Below are positions 23,582 to 34,395 of a stretch of 64,000 nt of DNA, piece by piece (the stretch's first letter is position 1; each line of letters begins with the position of its first letter). The stretch is taken from the NCBI RefSeq assembly GCF_000378965.1, contig NZ_KB900536.1, positions 569,583-633,582 on the forward strand. The letters are read 5' to 3'. The notes below the pieces were generated by a model. That model worked only from the letters and a program-made list of their open reading frames with translations, searched no databases and had not been told where the DNA came from. The DNA is from Thioalkalivibrio thiocyanodenitrificans ARhD 1 (GTDB lineage: Bacteria; Pseudomonadota; Gammaproteobacteria; Ectothiorhodospirales; Ectothiorhodospiraceae). A program made the position numbers and the translations under genes.

Positions 23582-24058
23582 ATGTACAGCAAACTGAACC
23601 GGATACTCATCGTGCTGACTGCCATGCTGCTCCCGGTCCAGATCCATGCCGGCGAGGCCCCCTGGGGCCGCGCAGCGGAGATGGCGTCCGAGTATGCCGA
23701 ACAGAAGGTCGTCTATGACCTGTTCGGCGCCGCGGAGGCGGTGGAGAGCGCGCTGGACCGGGCCAGCTTCCTGAGCATGCTCAATGACGCCGATCCCTTC
23801 GATCACAAGATCGTGGTGGTCATACACGGCGATGCCATACCGCATTTCGCCGTGGCGCATTACCCTGACAACAGGGAGCTCATGATCCGGGCACAGAGCC
23901 TGTCCGTGGGGGACATCGTGGAATACCGGTTGTGCGGGGCCGCTGCCCGGATGCGCGGGTTCGAGGCGTCGGATTTTCACGGGTTCGTGAAGGTGGTGCC
24001 CATGGCGGACGCCGAGATCGTGAAGTTGCAGCAGCAGGGATTTGCGTACATGCAGTGA
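23582..24058 (+). CDS. Periplasmic DsrE/DsrF-like protein (paralog 2)
   Basis: 158 aa with a signal peptide (RILIVLTAMLLPVQIHA). The core is FDHKIVVVIHGDAIPHFAVAHY followed by YRLCGAAARMRGFEASDFHGFVKVVP, with Cys118 equivalent to Cys113 of paralog 1. GGAGG precedes the ATG. It has its own upstream region after the terminator. A truncated near-identical copy of its last 369 bp sits at 28737-29105. Probable role: sulfur-carrier-like protein of the periplasm; partner unknown. Confidence 0.85.
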   Translation: MYSKLNRILIVLTAMLLPVQIHAGEAPWGRAAEMASEYAEQKVVYDLFGAAEAVESALDRASFLSMLNDADPFDHKIVVVIHGDAIPHFAVAHYPDNRELMIRAQSLSVGDIVEYRLCGAAARMRGFEASDFHGFVKVVPMADAEIVKLQQQGFAYMQ

Positions 24059-24146
24059 CGGGCCCGGCCTACATCAGTGTGATCCGCTGGGGAGCAGCCG
24101 GACCTGCGCATCAACTCCATTGCCGTGGCCACGGCCATCATCCGCA

Positions 24147-26709
<2,563 letters not shown>

Positions 26710-26739
26710 GGGGCCAGAGCATCAAGAGGAGACACCACC

Positions 26740-27174
26740 ATGATGACAAACCACGGAAATCGCGTTACCCAGGGACAGTTTTCCTTTCTGCCCGATCTGA
26801 CGGACGAGCAGATCACCGCTCAGATCAAGTACGCCCTCAACAACGGCTGGGCGGTAAGCGTGGAGTACACGGACGATCCGCATCCGCGCAATACCTACTG
26901 GGAGATGTTCGGCATGCCCATGTTCGATCTGAAGGATCCGGCCGGTATCCTCATGGAGATCAATAACTGCCGCAAGACCTTTCCCAATCACTATGTTCGG
27001 GTCACGGCATTCGATTCCTCGAGGGGCTGGGAGACGCCGCGCATGTCCTTCATCGTGAATCGACCCAGGGACGAACCCGGATTCGGCGTGGTCCGTCAGG
27101 AAGGGCCGGGGCGCACCATTCGCTACACGGTCCACTCCTACGCCACCGACAAGTCCGAGGGCGGGCGCTACTAA
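26740..27174 (+). CDS. cbbS: RuBisCO small subunit, red-type
   Basis: 144 aa, starting 30 bp after cbbL with AGGAG before the ATG (a second ATG follows immediately). [16 protein letters not shown] at the N-terminus and [18 protein letters not shown] are typical. The C-terminal extension ([22 protein letters not shown]) is the extra beta-hairpin found in red-type small subunits. It forms the L8S8 holoenzyme with CbbL. A perfect 12-bp hairpin lies 8 bp after the stop. Confidence 0.98.
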   Translation: MMTNHGNRVTQGQFSFLPDLTDEQITAQIKYALNNGWAVSVEYTDDPHPRNTYWEMFGMPMFDLKDPAGILMEINNCRKTFPNHYVRVTAFDSSRGWETPRMSFIVNRPRDEPGFGVVRQEGPGRTIRYTVHSYATDKSEGGRY

Positions 27175-27182
27175 GCAGGTGC

Positions 27183-27216
27183 CGGCGGGCCGGGTACCCT
27201 GATCCCCGGCCCGCCG
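27183..27216 (+). other. Strong stem-loop between cbbS and cbbX
   Basis: A perfect 12-bp GC stem (CGGCGGGCCGGG / CCCGGCCCGCCG) with a 10-nt loop. No T-run follows, so it is probably an mRNA-stabilising or partial-termination element that lowers cbbX expression relative to cbbLS rather than a full terminator. Confidence 0.75.
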
Positions 27217-27280
27217 ACCTTCCCGCTGATCCGTACCAAGACACGAACCGCTGTCGCACAAAAAACAGGCACACCGAACC

Positions 27281-28183
27281 ATGAGCGAACCCAACGAGAC
27301 GCCACCACCGCCCGATGATACGCGCGTCGACCTGAAGGCGGAGTATGACGCCTCGCACATACACGAGGTGCTGGAGAAGCTGGACCGTGAGCTGATCGGA
27401 CTCAAGCCGGTCAAGACCCGCATTCGAGAGATCGCCGCATTGCTGCTGGTCGAGCGCATGCGCAAGAAGATGGCTCTGACAGCCGATACGCCCACGCTGC
27501 ACATGTGCTTCACCGGGAACCCCGGCACGGGGAAGACCACCGTGGCCCTGCGCATGGCCGATATCCTGCACAAGCTGGAGTATGTTCGGGAGGGCCACAT
27601 GGTGCCGGTTACCCGCGACGACCTCGTGGGCCAGTACATCGGGCACACGGCACCCAAGACGAAGGAGATCATCAAGAAGGCCATGGGCGGCGTGCTGTTC
27701 ATCGACGAGGCGTACTACCTCTACAAGCCCGAAAACGAGCGCGACTACGGACAGGAGTCCATCGAGATCCTGCTTCAGGTGATGGAGAACAACCGGGATG
27801 ACCTGGTGGTGATCCTGGCGGGCTACAAGGACAAGATGGATCGCTTTTTTCATAGCAATCCGGGCATGCGTTCGCGCATCGCCCACCACGTGGATTTTCC
27901 CGACTACCAGCCGGACGAGCTGCTGGCCATCGCCAAACTGATGCTCGCCCAGCAGAACTACCGACTCAGCCCGGACGCGGAGAAGGCCTTCGCGGAGTAC
28001 ATCGTCCGGCGCATGGAGCAGCCCCAGTTTGCCAATGCCCGGTCGATCCGCAACGCACTGGATCGCTGCCGCCTGCGTCAGGCGAACCGGTTGTTTGCCC
28101 GCAGCGGCGGATTGCGCAAGGTGGACCTGATGACCATTGAGGCAGAGGACATTCTCGCGAGCCGGGTGTTCTCGGAAACCTGA
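27281..28183 (+). CDS. cbbX: Red-type RuBisCO activase CbbX
   Basis: 300 aa. AAA+ ATPase with Walker A GNPGTGKT at 79-86, Walker [13 protein letters not shown] at 136-147, pore-loop region [12 protein letters not shown], and sensor and arginine-finger stretch [18 protein letters not shown]. CbbX remodels inhibited red-type RuBisCO by pulling on the large-subunit C-terminus in an ATP- and RuBP-dependent way. Order and spacing fit a cbbLSX operon. Confidence 0.98.
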   Translation: MSEPNETPPPPDDTRVDLKAEYDASHIHEVLEKLDRELIGLKPVKTRIREIAALLLVERMRKKMALTADTPTLHMCFTGNPGTGKTTVALRMADILHKLEYVREGHMVPVTRDDLVGQYIGHTAPKTKEIIKKAMGGVLFIDEAYYLYKPENERDYGQESIEILLQVMENNRDDLVVILAGYKDKMDRFFHSNPGMRSRIAHHVDFPDYQPDELLAIAKLMLAQQNYRLSPDAEKAFAEYIVRRMEQPQFANARSIRNALDRCRLRQANRLFARSGGLRKVDLMTIEAEDILASRVFSET

Positions 28184-28209
28184 CGGACCGGGCGCGGGGG
28201 AGGGCGGTC

Positions 28210-28632
28210 ATGGCAACAGACGGCGAGCACTACACGCCCCTTCGCGTCATGCGCAAATCCATCGCGGCGGAGGACTACAATCGCATTCGCCTCGGTCTGC
28301 TCCGTGAACGCCTGCCCTGGGAGATCCGCCTGGAGCGGTTCCACTGCCTGGTCTGCGTCCTCGACGACGGCCAGTGGCTGTGCCTGGATGAGTGCAACAA
28401 CGGCCTGCCGGTGCTGGCATGGCGCAACTTCAGTACCCGCCGGAGTGCGTCGCTCGACGCCCCGGTGGAATGCGACCTCTACCTCTACCACATCCAGGCG
28501 GGTCTGCTGATGGGTAACGTGCTGGAGGCACTGGCACAGGCCGTGGACCGGCATCGAAGGGCAAGGGAACCCCGCAGCGCACCCGTCTCCGCCATCCGCA
28601 GCCCCGACGACGCGGACGAGGCACCGCAGTGA
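28210..28632 (+). CDS. Conserved-looking hypothetical protein downstream of cbbX
   Basis: 140 aa, starting 27 bp after cbbX. It has no signal peptide or membrane helix. The sequence is charged at the start (HYTPLRVMRKSIAAEDYNRIRL), with a central FHCLVCVLDDGQWLCLDECNNG segment containing three Cys, and a DLYLYHIQAGLLMGNVLEALAQAVDRHR helix before a disordered Pro/Asp tail. I do not recognise the family. Its position suggests a cotranscribed accessory of the cbb operon. The next sequence is the broken DsrE mosaic, so this is the last intact gene on this side of the rearranged block. Confidence 0.65.
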   Translation: MATDGEHYTPLRVMRKSIAAEDYNRIRLGLLRERLPWEIRLERFHCLVCVLDDGQWLCLDECNNGLPVLAWRNFSTRRSASLDAPVECDLYLYHIQAGLLMGNVLEALAQAVDRHRRAREPRSAPVSAIRSPDDADEAPQ

Positions 28633-28680
28633 GCGCTTGCCCCCGGTAACGCCGGGTGATCTCGTCGCCGTGCCGTATCC

Positions 28681-29105
28681 GTGCGCAATGCCTCGCGGGC
28701 ACTGGGCGGCCAGGTCGTGGTGGTGACACAACTGCGGAGTACGCCGAACAGAAGGTCGTACTTGCCCTTTTCGGCGGCGCGGAGGCGGTGGAGAGCGCGC
28801 TGGACCGGACCAGATTCCTGAGCATGCCCAATGACGCCGATCCCTTCGATCACAAGATCGAGGTGGTCATACACGGCGATGCCATACCGCATTTCGCCGT
28901 GGTGCATTACACTGAGAACAGGGAGCTCATGATCCGGGCACATAGCCTGTCCGTGGGGGACATCGTGGAATACCGGTTGTGCGGGGCTGCGGCCCGGATG
29001 CGCGGGTTCGAGGCGTCGGATTTTCACGGGTTCGTGAACGTGGTGCCCATGGCGGACGCCGAGATCGTAGAATTGCAGAAACAGGGGTTTGCGTACATGC
29101 AGTGA
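28681..29105 (+). pseudogene. Mosaic DsrE-like pseudogene joined from pieces of both DsrE paralogs
   Basis: Bases 28681-28729 match 23087-23135 of paralog 1 with few changes (the VRNTSRALGGKVVVVT region). Bases 28737-29105 match 23690-24058 of paralog 2 without gaps, through to the stop. The two parts are in different frames and there is no signal peptide. The second part retains an open frame with FDHKIEVVIHGDAIPHFAV and YRLCGAAARMRGFEASDFHGF, including the Cys, but lacks a credible start. The junction is at about 28730-28736. Confidence 0.85.
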
Positions 29106-29179
29106 TGGACCCGGACCGCCGGGCTCGCTGATGACCCGCGCCCCAATTGCAGGCCCGACGGCCAGGAACCCGGATACGC

Positions 29180-30082
29180 ATGGCGCCAGCCCACCAGAGA
29201 CAAAAACACCTATCTCTTGCACTGGGCAGCGGCGGCGCGCGCGGGCTGGCACAGATCGGGGTACTCCACTGGCTGGAGGAAAACCGGGATCTCCGGATCA
29301 AGTCCATAGCGGGCTCTTCCATGGGCGCCCTGGTGGGCGGTATCTACGCGGCGGGCAAACTGGATATCTACGAGGAATGGGTCACTGCCCTGACCAAGCG
29401 GGATGTATTCCGCCTGCTGGATTTCGCCTACAGCCGGTCCGGCTTGTTCAGTGGGGACCGGCTCATGCAGAAGTTGCGTGACATGCTGGGCGATATCGAT
29501 ATCGAGGATCTGCCCGTTTCCTTCACCGCAGTGGCCACCGATCTGGAACGGGGCAGGGAGGTTTGGCTTAACCAGGGATCGCTTTTCGACGCAATCCGCG
29601 CCTCCATCGCCATTCCCACGATATTCACCCCGGTCAATAACGACGGCCGCGTGCTGGTCGACGGTGGCGTGATCAACCCGATCCCCGTGGCCCCGACATT
29701 GCGCGACGGTACGGATATCTGCATTGCGGTGACATCGAGCGGGCGCGAGGAGGAAGGGGTCGGACAGTCTGCCGACAGACTGACTGGTGAGGCAACGCCC
29801 CCAGAGAGCTATCAGAAAGCGATCGCTGATTTCATCGACGGCGTGCAGGAAAAGCTCGGTATGAAGGAGGGCCCGGAGCCCTCGGTAGACATGTTTGATG
29901 TGGTATCCCGCTCCATCGAGGCCATGCAGAACAGCATTGCACGCTTCCGTATGGCCGCCTACAACCCGGAATATCTGATAGAGATCCCGATGAATGCCTG
30001 CGGCCTGTTCGATTTCCATCGCGCCCGGGAAATGATCGAACTGGGTTACGAACGGGCGGAGCGTGTGTTGCGGGATAGCTGA
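29180..30082 (+). CDS. Patatin-like phospholipase family protein
   Basis: 300 aa from the ATG at 29180. The oxyanion-hole motif GSGGARG lies near the start, the nucleophile elbow is GSSMG, and the catalytic Asp is in VDGGVINPIPV. This is the RssA-like subgroup of bacterial patatins, cytoplasmic serine lipid acyl hydrolases. It lies 75 bp after the DsrE mosaic and is the first intact gene of a block bracketed by gene fragments. Substrate unknown. Confidence 0.9.
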   Translation: MAPAHQRQKHLSLALGSGGARGLAQIGVLHWLEENRDLRIKSIAGSSMGALVGGIYAAGKLDIYEEWVTALTKRDVFRLLDFAYSRSGLFSGDRLMQKLRDMLGDIDIEDLPVSFTAVATDLERGREVWLNQGSLFDAIRASIAIPTIFTPVNNDGRVLVDGGVINPIPVAPTLRDGTDICIAVTSSGREEEGVGQSADRLTGEATPPESYQKAIADFIDGVQEKLGMKEGPEPSVDMFDVVSRSIEAMQNSIARFRMAAYNPEYLIEIPMNACGLFDFHRAREMIELGYERAERVLRDS

Positions 30083-30243
30083 CGCGTGCGACGGACAGGA
30101 ATGAACGAGATTTCTCTGAATGAACGGGATCAGGGCGGGGCCGTCGGGCCCATGGACCGACACCGCCTGTCCCGCGAGCCGCCTGCAGGCGGCCCGTGCG
30201 TCTGGACCGCCGCCCCGCCCCCCCTGTCCGACCTGTCCCAGCC

Positions 30244-31341
30244 ATGCTGACCACCTCCCACAAGGATCGGGCGAAACGGCTCCTGGCCGACTCGGTCTTT
30301 CATTACCGATGCGTCAGATCAAGACAGCGGGCCCACCGGATACGGAAGCAGATCGTCGCGCAACGGGGTTTCTCGCGGGTGGATGCGGGCGTAATGAGAA
30401 GTATACGGAACTACTGCCGGTCGGCCTTTGGCAGTGCATCGTTCTGGCCATGGTTGGCCGTGTACACGGAAGTGCGGGGGGAGTTCGTCCGGGGCTGGAT
30501 TCCCATCGAACTGCTGGTGCACCGGCTGTTCCCACGCGCAAACCCGGTCGACATTGCCCATGTAAGCCTCTACAAGACTTTGGACTACCGCCTGCTCGGA
30601 GACCTGTGCGTTCGGCCGGTCCTGATCTTCGTCGGTCAGTGTGTGTACGATGCGGACTACAGGCGCATCGGCATCGAGCAGGCCCGGGAAATCCTCAAGG
30701 CCCAGGAGGGAGAGGTCGTAATCAAGCGCGACGGAGGGTCCGGTGGCGATGACATCGATTTCGTGCATGCTCGGGAACTGGTTCCCGAGCGCTATCTGGG
30801 CAGGGGCAACTGGGTAGTCCAGCCGGTGGTGCAACAACATGACAACCTTGCAGCGATCTACCCGGACTCGGTCAATACCCTTAGAATCCTGACCGCCATC
30901 GATGGCCGCTCGGAAGTCAGGGTCCTGTTCCAGTTCATGCGGTTCGGGATCAACGGGTCGCGGGTGGACAACACCGCGAAAGGAGGGCGCTTCCTGTACC
31001 TGGACGCCGAGGGCCGTGCGGTGACCGGCGCGGTCAGTGATCTGGGCATCGAGTTCGAGCATCATCACCCGAACACGGGATATCCTTATCGCAGCATCGT
31101 GGTGCCGCAAGTGGCGCAGGCACGGAAGATGTGCGTAGCTGCGCATCATCGTTTTCCCTACGCGGGAATCGTGGGGTGGGATGTATTCATTGGGCCCGAC
31201 GGCAGTCCCCGCTTGCTGGAGTGGAACGCGAGGCTACCCTACTACTGGATGAACGAGCCCTACATGGGGCCCTTGTGGGATGTAGACGATCCACGATTGC
31301 AGGCGCCATCATCTGGGGATCTGCGTGGCATTTTTGGCTGA
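30244..31341 (+). CDS. Sugar-transfer-associated ATP-grasp protein (paralog 1)
   Basis: 365 aa from the ATG at 30244. ATP-grasp features in order: VVIKRDGGSGGDDIDFV (ATP-binding Lys and glycine loop), SVNTLRILTAIDG, NTAKGGRFLYLDAEGRAVTGAVSDLG, HHPNTGYPYRSIVVPQVAQA, and GIVGWDVFIGPDGSPRLLEWNAR (metal-binding Glu/Asn). These are typical of the family often found in capsule or exopolysaccharide loci, where the reaction is not well defined. The N-terminal 70 residues are Arg-rich. It forms a pair with a related ATP-grasp gene 105 bp downstream; no glycosyltransferases are adjacent. Confidence 0.8.
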   Translation: MLTTSHKDRAKRLLADSVFHYRCVRSRQRAHRIRKQIVAQRGFSRVDAGVMRSIRNYCRSAFGSASFWPWLAVYTEVRGEFVRGWIPIELLVHRLFPRANPVDIAHVSLYKTLDYRLLGDLCVRPVLIFVGQCVYDADYRRIGIEQAREILKAQEGEVVIKRDGGSGGDDIDFVHARELVPERYLGRGNWVVQPVVQQHDNLAAIYPDSVNTLRILTAIDGRSEVRVLFQFMRFGINGSRVDNTAKGGRFLYLDAEGRAVTGAVSDLGIEFEHHHPNTGYPYRSIVVPQVAQARKMCVAAHHRFPYAGIVGWDVFIGPDGSPRLLEWNARLPYYWMNEPYMGPLWDVDDPRLQAPSSGDLRGIFG

Positions 31342-31446
31342 CAGGGCTTTGCCGAAAGGTGGGCCCGGTGACAGAGACCTGCGCCGGTTCTCGGCGTCCA
31401 TTAAGCCCGGGGTTCGAATCCGTGCCCGGCTCCTGTCGGAGGTGCA

Positions 31447-32589
31447 ATGAGCCGTATAACGGCGCAAGCAGTTCACTGGCTGTTCCGGCTGCGTGAGATC
31501 CGCATGCGCCGGGCCTTCAACCGGAGGGGTCATCGTCTCGCCCGCCGTCTGGGACTCCAGGCTCACGCACCAGACCGCAGCGGCATGGCCGAGCACGAGG
31601 CTGTCTGGTCCCCGGTGGCAAGGCGCGTTGACCCCGTTTGGTATCGCATTTACGGCCATGTGTTCGGCCGGGGCGACATACGTTTCATTCCGCTGGACGT
31701 CTACTACGTGCTTGTGGAGCCGGTCCTGAACAATGCGCGATTCTCGCTCGCATTCGGCGACAAGAATGGGTACGACCTCTGTCACGGAGATCTCCGCAAG
31801 CCCCGGGATTTCATTCGCCATATCGAGGGGAGCTACTACGATCGCTCCTACCGGAGGATTCCGGAGGATGCGTTGCAGGCGTCTTTTCTGCCCGAGGGGC
31901 TGATCGATGCCGACACGGGCACGGTGCTGGTGAAACCTGCGATCGACACCCGGCAGGGACAGTGGATCCGCAAGCTGTGGTTCCGGGATGGGATGCTGCA
32001 TGACGCTACGGGCTGCGTGGTGACATTGGCGACCCTCGCGCGCGATTACCGGCGGGATTTTCTCGTGCAGGAATGTATCCGGCAACACGCCTGTACGGCC
32101 CGCTTCAATGACTCGTCGGTCAACAGCCTGCGCGTGTATACATATCGGTCGGTCGATGATGACACGGTCATTCCCCTGCATGTACTCCAGAAGGTCGGCG
32201 TGGCGGGCCACCTGGTCGACCAGGGGCTGCGGATCGGCGTCCGACCGTCGGGGCACTACAACCCCTTTTGCACCGATGAGAACGGGACCCGCTACGATGC
32301 GGTGAACGGCATGGCCCTTGGAGCGATCGAACCCTTTCCGTTTATGGATGAACTGAGAAAACAGGCGGTTGAAGTAGCAGAACGTTTTATCCACCAGCGG
32401 GTTCTTGGTCTGGACTTCGCGGTGCGTGAGGATGGGGAGATCCTCCTGCTCGAGGCCAATACGCGCTTCATCGGTCTCGATAATCTGCAGTTTCACCACG
32501 GACCGCTGTTCGGGGAGTTTACGCAGGAGGTGATCGATTTCTGCCGCAGCGCTCCCAGGACTGAGCTGTTAAGCACCATTCTTCGTTGA
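31447..32589 (+). CDS. Sugar-transfer-associated ATP-grasp-like protein (paralog 2)
   Basis: 380 aa. Same architecture as the previous gene but strongly diverged: GTVLVKPAIDTRQGQWIRKLWF, then FLVQECIRQH, FNDSSVNSLRVYTYRSVDD, LHVLQKVGVAGHLVDQGLRIGV, and VLGLDFAVREDGEILLLEANTRFIGLDNLQF as the C-terminal Glu/Asn metal site. The aspartate/tyrosine-rich N-terminal 150 aa (VWYRIYGHVFGRGDIRFIP) has no recognised domain. Probably cotranscribed with paralog 1. It ends 45 bp before the duplicated MFS fragment. A peptide- or sugar-ligase role is only a family-level guess. Confidence 0.72.
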   Translation: MSRITAQAVHWLFRLREIRMRRAFNRRGHRLARRLGLQAHAPDRSGMAEHEAVWSPVARRVDPVWYRIYGHVFGRGDIRFIPLDVYYVLVEPVLNNARFSLAFGDKNGYDLCHGDLRKPRDFIRHIEGSYYDRSYRRIPEDALQASFLPEGLIDADTGTVLVKPAIDTRQGQWIRKLWFRDGMLHDATGCVVTLATLARDYRRDFLVQECIRQHACTARFNDSSVNSLRVYTYRSVDDDTVIPLHVLQKVGVAGHLVDQGLRIGVRPSGHYNPFCTDENGTRYDAVNGMALGAIEPFPFMDELRKQAVEVAERFIHQRVLGLDFAVREDGEILLLEANTRFIGLDNLQFHHGPLFGEFTQEVIDFCRSAPRTELLSTILR

Positions 32590-32634
32590 TCCCGATTCCT
32601 TCGAGGCATCCGGGACAGATTCGAGATGAAGGAA

Positions 32635-32892
32635 CGGAAAGGTACTGTGCTCCCGGCTCGGACAGGCCCATCGTTTCCGGCAATGATCTCAGGTGGTCAT
32701 CCGGACCTGTACGAAGCCGCGTTTGGGCAACCGCGCGCACACGGCCGCTGCGACGATCAGAATGACGCCGGACGAGCCGAAGGCGACCCAGTGGGTACCG
32801 AAGGTCTCATAGCCCCAACCCCCCAGCCAGGAACTGATCATGGCGCCGATCTGGTGCCCCAGGAATGTCCAGCCGTAGAGCAGGCCGACAAT
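32635..32892 (-). pseudogene. Truncated duplicate of the 3' end of the MFS transporter gene
   Basis: Gap-free match to 36051-36308, constant offset 3416 bp, covering the last 68 codons and about 54 bp beyond the stop of the intact MFS gene (36105-37370). The segment GYETFGTHWVAFGSSGVILIV is recognisable on the minus strand. There is no start or N-terminal part. Between it and 33081 I see no gene. Confidence 0.88.
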
Positions 32893-33080
32893 ATGTGACG
32901 ATGCGGGACGTTGTCGATATCGGTGATGGATCCGGGGAAGAGAAAACCCTGCCCGCGATCAGCGATCCGGCCTCCTGCCCGGTCTGATGCGCATCATCCG
33001 CTCCCGCCTGGTGGCGGGACAAAGCCGCGATGGTCATTCCTGCCCATACGCAATTCCTGCGTCCTTTCCTGCACTGATCG

Positions 33081-34004
33081 TCATCCTTGCTTCGCGTCAC
33101 CGGCCGCATGCTCGCTCCGCCACCCGGCCAGGCAGTCGTAGAGATCCCTGAATTCCGGCAACAGGCACACCCCCTTGATTGGCTTGCGGATCGGCTTGAT
33201 GCCGTGACCGCCGGCCCACAGCGCCTGTTGTACGGGCAGGGCCCGACGCAGGTCGCGCATACCCTGTGCGGCGAGTGCCGGTGCGTACGCGGTGCTGAAT
33301 GACAGGCACACGGCATCGATCTGCTTGGCTCGCGCGGCACGCACGATCTCGTCGATCGGTGTCTGCGGGCCGAGCAGGACCGGGTAGGCGTTCTCCATCG
33401 TCAGCAGCGCCTCGACCATGAGCAAGCCCAGCGTGTGTTCCTCGCCCGACAGCGTGGTGAGCAGGACCCGCGGACTGCCCCTGTGCGGTCCCATTCTGGC
33501 AAGGGTGGCACGGAACAGCTGTTCAAGTTGTTGGGAGAACAGGTGCTCCTCGAATACGCCGATCTCGTTGCGTGACCATGCGTCACCCACACGCGTGATG
33601 AGCGGTGCCACGATGTCCTGGACAAACGGTGCGAGCCCGCGCCTCGCCATCTCCCGGTGAAACTGCCCCTGCAGGACCTCGCTGTCATGGTCCTTGATCA
33701 GTTGCAGCCAGCTGTCGATTTGCGCCGTTTCTGGCGTGGCAAGGGGGGCCGCGCCCGTACCGTCGAGGGCGAGCAACGCTGTTTCGTCGAGGGCGAGCAG
33801 CTTGCCGGGACGGTGGCCGCGGTCCATCAGACGCTTGATCTGCACCAGGCGCCGGACCTGTGCCGGGGAATAGAGGCGCTCGCCCCGGGCGTCGCGCTCT
33901 GGTGTCGGGAATCCGTAACGGCGTTCCCACACCCGAAGTGTGTCCTTGGAGAGGCCGGTTTCACGCTCGACCGAAGCGATGGGCAGGTTGGGTGTGTTTT
34001 GCAT
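33081..34004 (-). CDS. MerR-family regulator with B12-binding domain (CarH/LitR-like)
   Basis: 307 aa from the ATG at 34004 (AGGA 5 bp upstream; an in-frame ATG at 34028 is less well placed). MerR winged helix (about 8-75) with DTLRVWERRYGFPTPERDARGERLYS. The B12 helical cap has the CarH-type W-x9-EH signature: W143, E153, H154 in AWSRNEIGVFEEHLFSQ. The cobalamin domain has the Co-ligand motif EEHTLG (H190). CarH proteins are AdoCbl-dependent photoreceptors: tetrameric repressors in the dark, released by light. It is divergent from a DUF4397 lipoprotein across 90 bp containing two short palindromes. Confidence 0.85.
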   Translation of the reverse strand: MQNTPNLPIASVERETGLSKDTLRVWERRYGFPTPERDARGERLYSPAQVRRLVQIKRLMDRGHRPGKLLALDETALLALDGTGAAPLATPETAQIDSWLQLIKDHDSEVLQGQFHREMARRGLAPFVQDIVAPLITRVGDAWSRNEIGVFEEHLFSQQLEQLFRATLARMGPHRGSPRVLLTTLSGEEHTLGLLMVEALLTMENAYPVLLGPQTPIDEIVRAARAKQIDAVCLSFSTAYAPALAAQGMRDLRRALPVQQALWAGGHGIKPIRKPIKGVCLLPEFRDLYDCLAGWRSEHAAGDAKQG

Positions 34005-34080
34005 TTGTCCTAGACAACCACTTGACATGATGGAGCGGATACCCTAGTTTAGCACTATGTCCATGTGTTGCCCAAGACAA
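34005..34080. promoter_or_regulatory. Two candidate CarH/LitR-type operators
   Basis: TTGTC-N3-GACAA at 34005-34017 immediately upstream of the regulator start, and a second, imperfect TTGCC-N3-GACAA at 34068-34080. They flank the promoter at 34022-34050. The half-site resembles the TTGTA-type half-sites of LitR/CarH operators, but the exact motif is not one I can match to a known site. Confidence 0.5.
34022..34050 (+). promoter_or_regulatory. Sigma-70-like promoter facing the DUF4397 gene
   Basis: -35 TTGACA (34022-34027), 17-bp spacer, -10 TAGTTT (34045-34050). It lies between the two palindromes, so a regulator bound there could repress it. Confidence 0.5.
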
Positions 34081-34095
34081 ACTCCTATTCTGTCT

Positions 34096-34395
34096 ATGAG
34101 CATGCTGGTCATGGCCGGGCTGTTGTTCGCAGTCCCGGCGAAGGCACCAGCGGTGACGCCTGCCTTGAACCGGGCAGAAAACGCCGGCATCCCCGAGGGG
34201 ATACCGGCCGAGTATCTGTTTTACCACAGGGCGTTCGTTCCGCAGGTGCTGATGTTTGAGAGGCCGCCGGAAGGCCGTTGCGGTATTACGCCGCGCGGTG
34301 GCCCGGATTCCGGTCTCACCGTGTCCCGTCCCCCACCCGCCCGGACCGCCCCGGCGGCCCCGGGCCCTGAATCCGACTCAGGAGTATCCCGATGA
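34096..34395 (+). CDS. Possible small exported protein, unknown
   Basis: 99 aa from the ATG at 34096 (an earlier in-frame ATG at 34057 would leave almost no leader after the promoter). Hydrophobic N-terminus MLVMAGLLFAVPAKAPA looks like a signal peptide. The middle contains NRAENAGIPEGIPAEYLFYHRAF, and the tail is Pro-rich and low complexity. Its stop overlaps the next start (ATGA at 34392-34395). I do not recognise it. The lack of an obvious ribosome-binding site makes it uncertain; the stretch may simply be a long leader. Confidence 0.35.
   Translation: MSMLVMAGLLFAVPAKAPAVTPALNRAENAGIPEGIPAEYLFYHRAFVPQVLMFERPPEGRCGITPRGGPDSGLTVSRPPPARTAPAAPGPESDSGVSR

Noticed and set aside
31400-31440. 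tRNA-like T-arm (GGGGTTCGAATCC) between the two ATP-grasp genes
   Set aside because: The flanking bases do not pair as a five-bp T stem and no acceptor, D or anticodon arm is present. At most a tRNA-derived scar.
31309-32499. 396-aa minus-strand ORF opposite the second ATP-grasp gene
   Set aside because: No family features; the plus-strand frame has ATP-grasp motifs.
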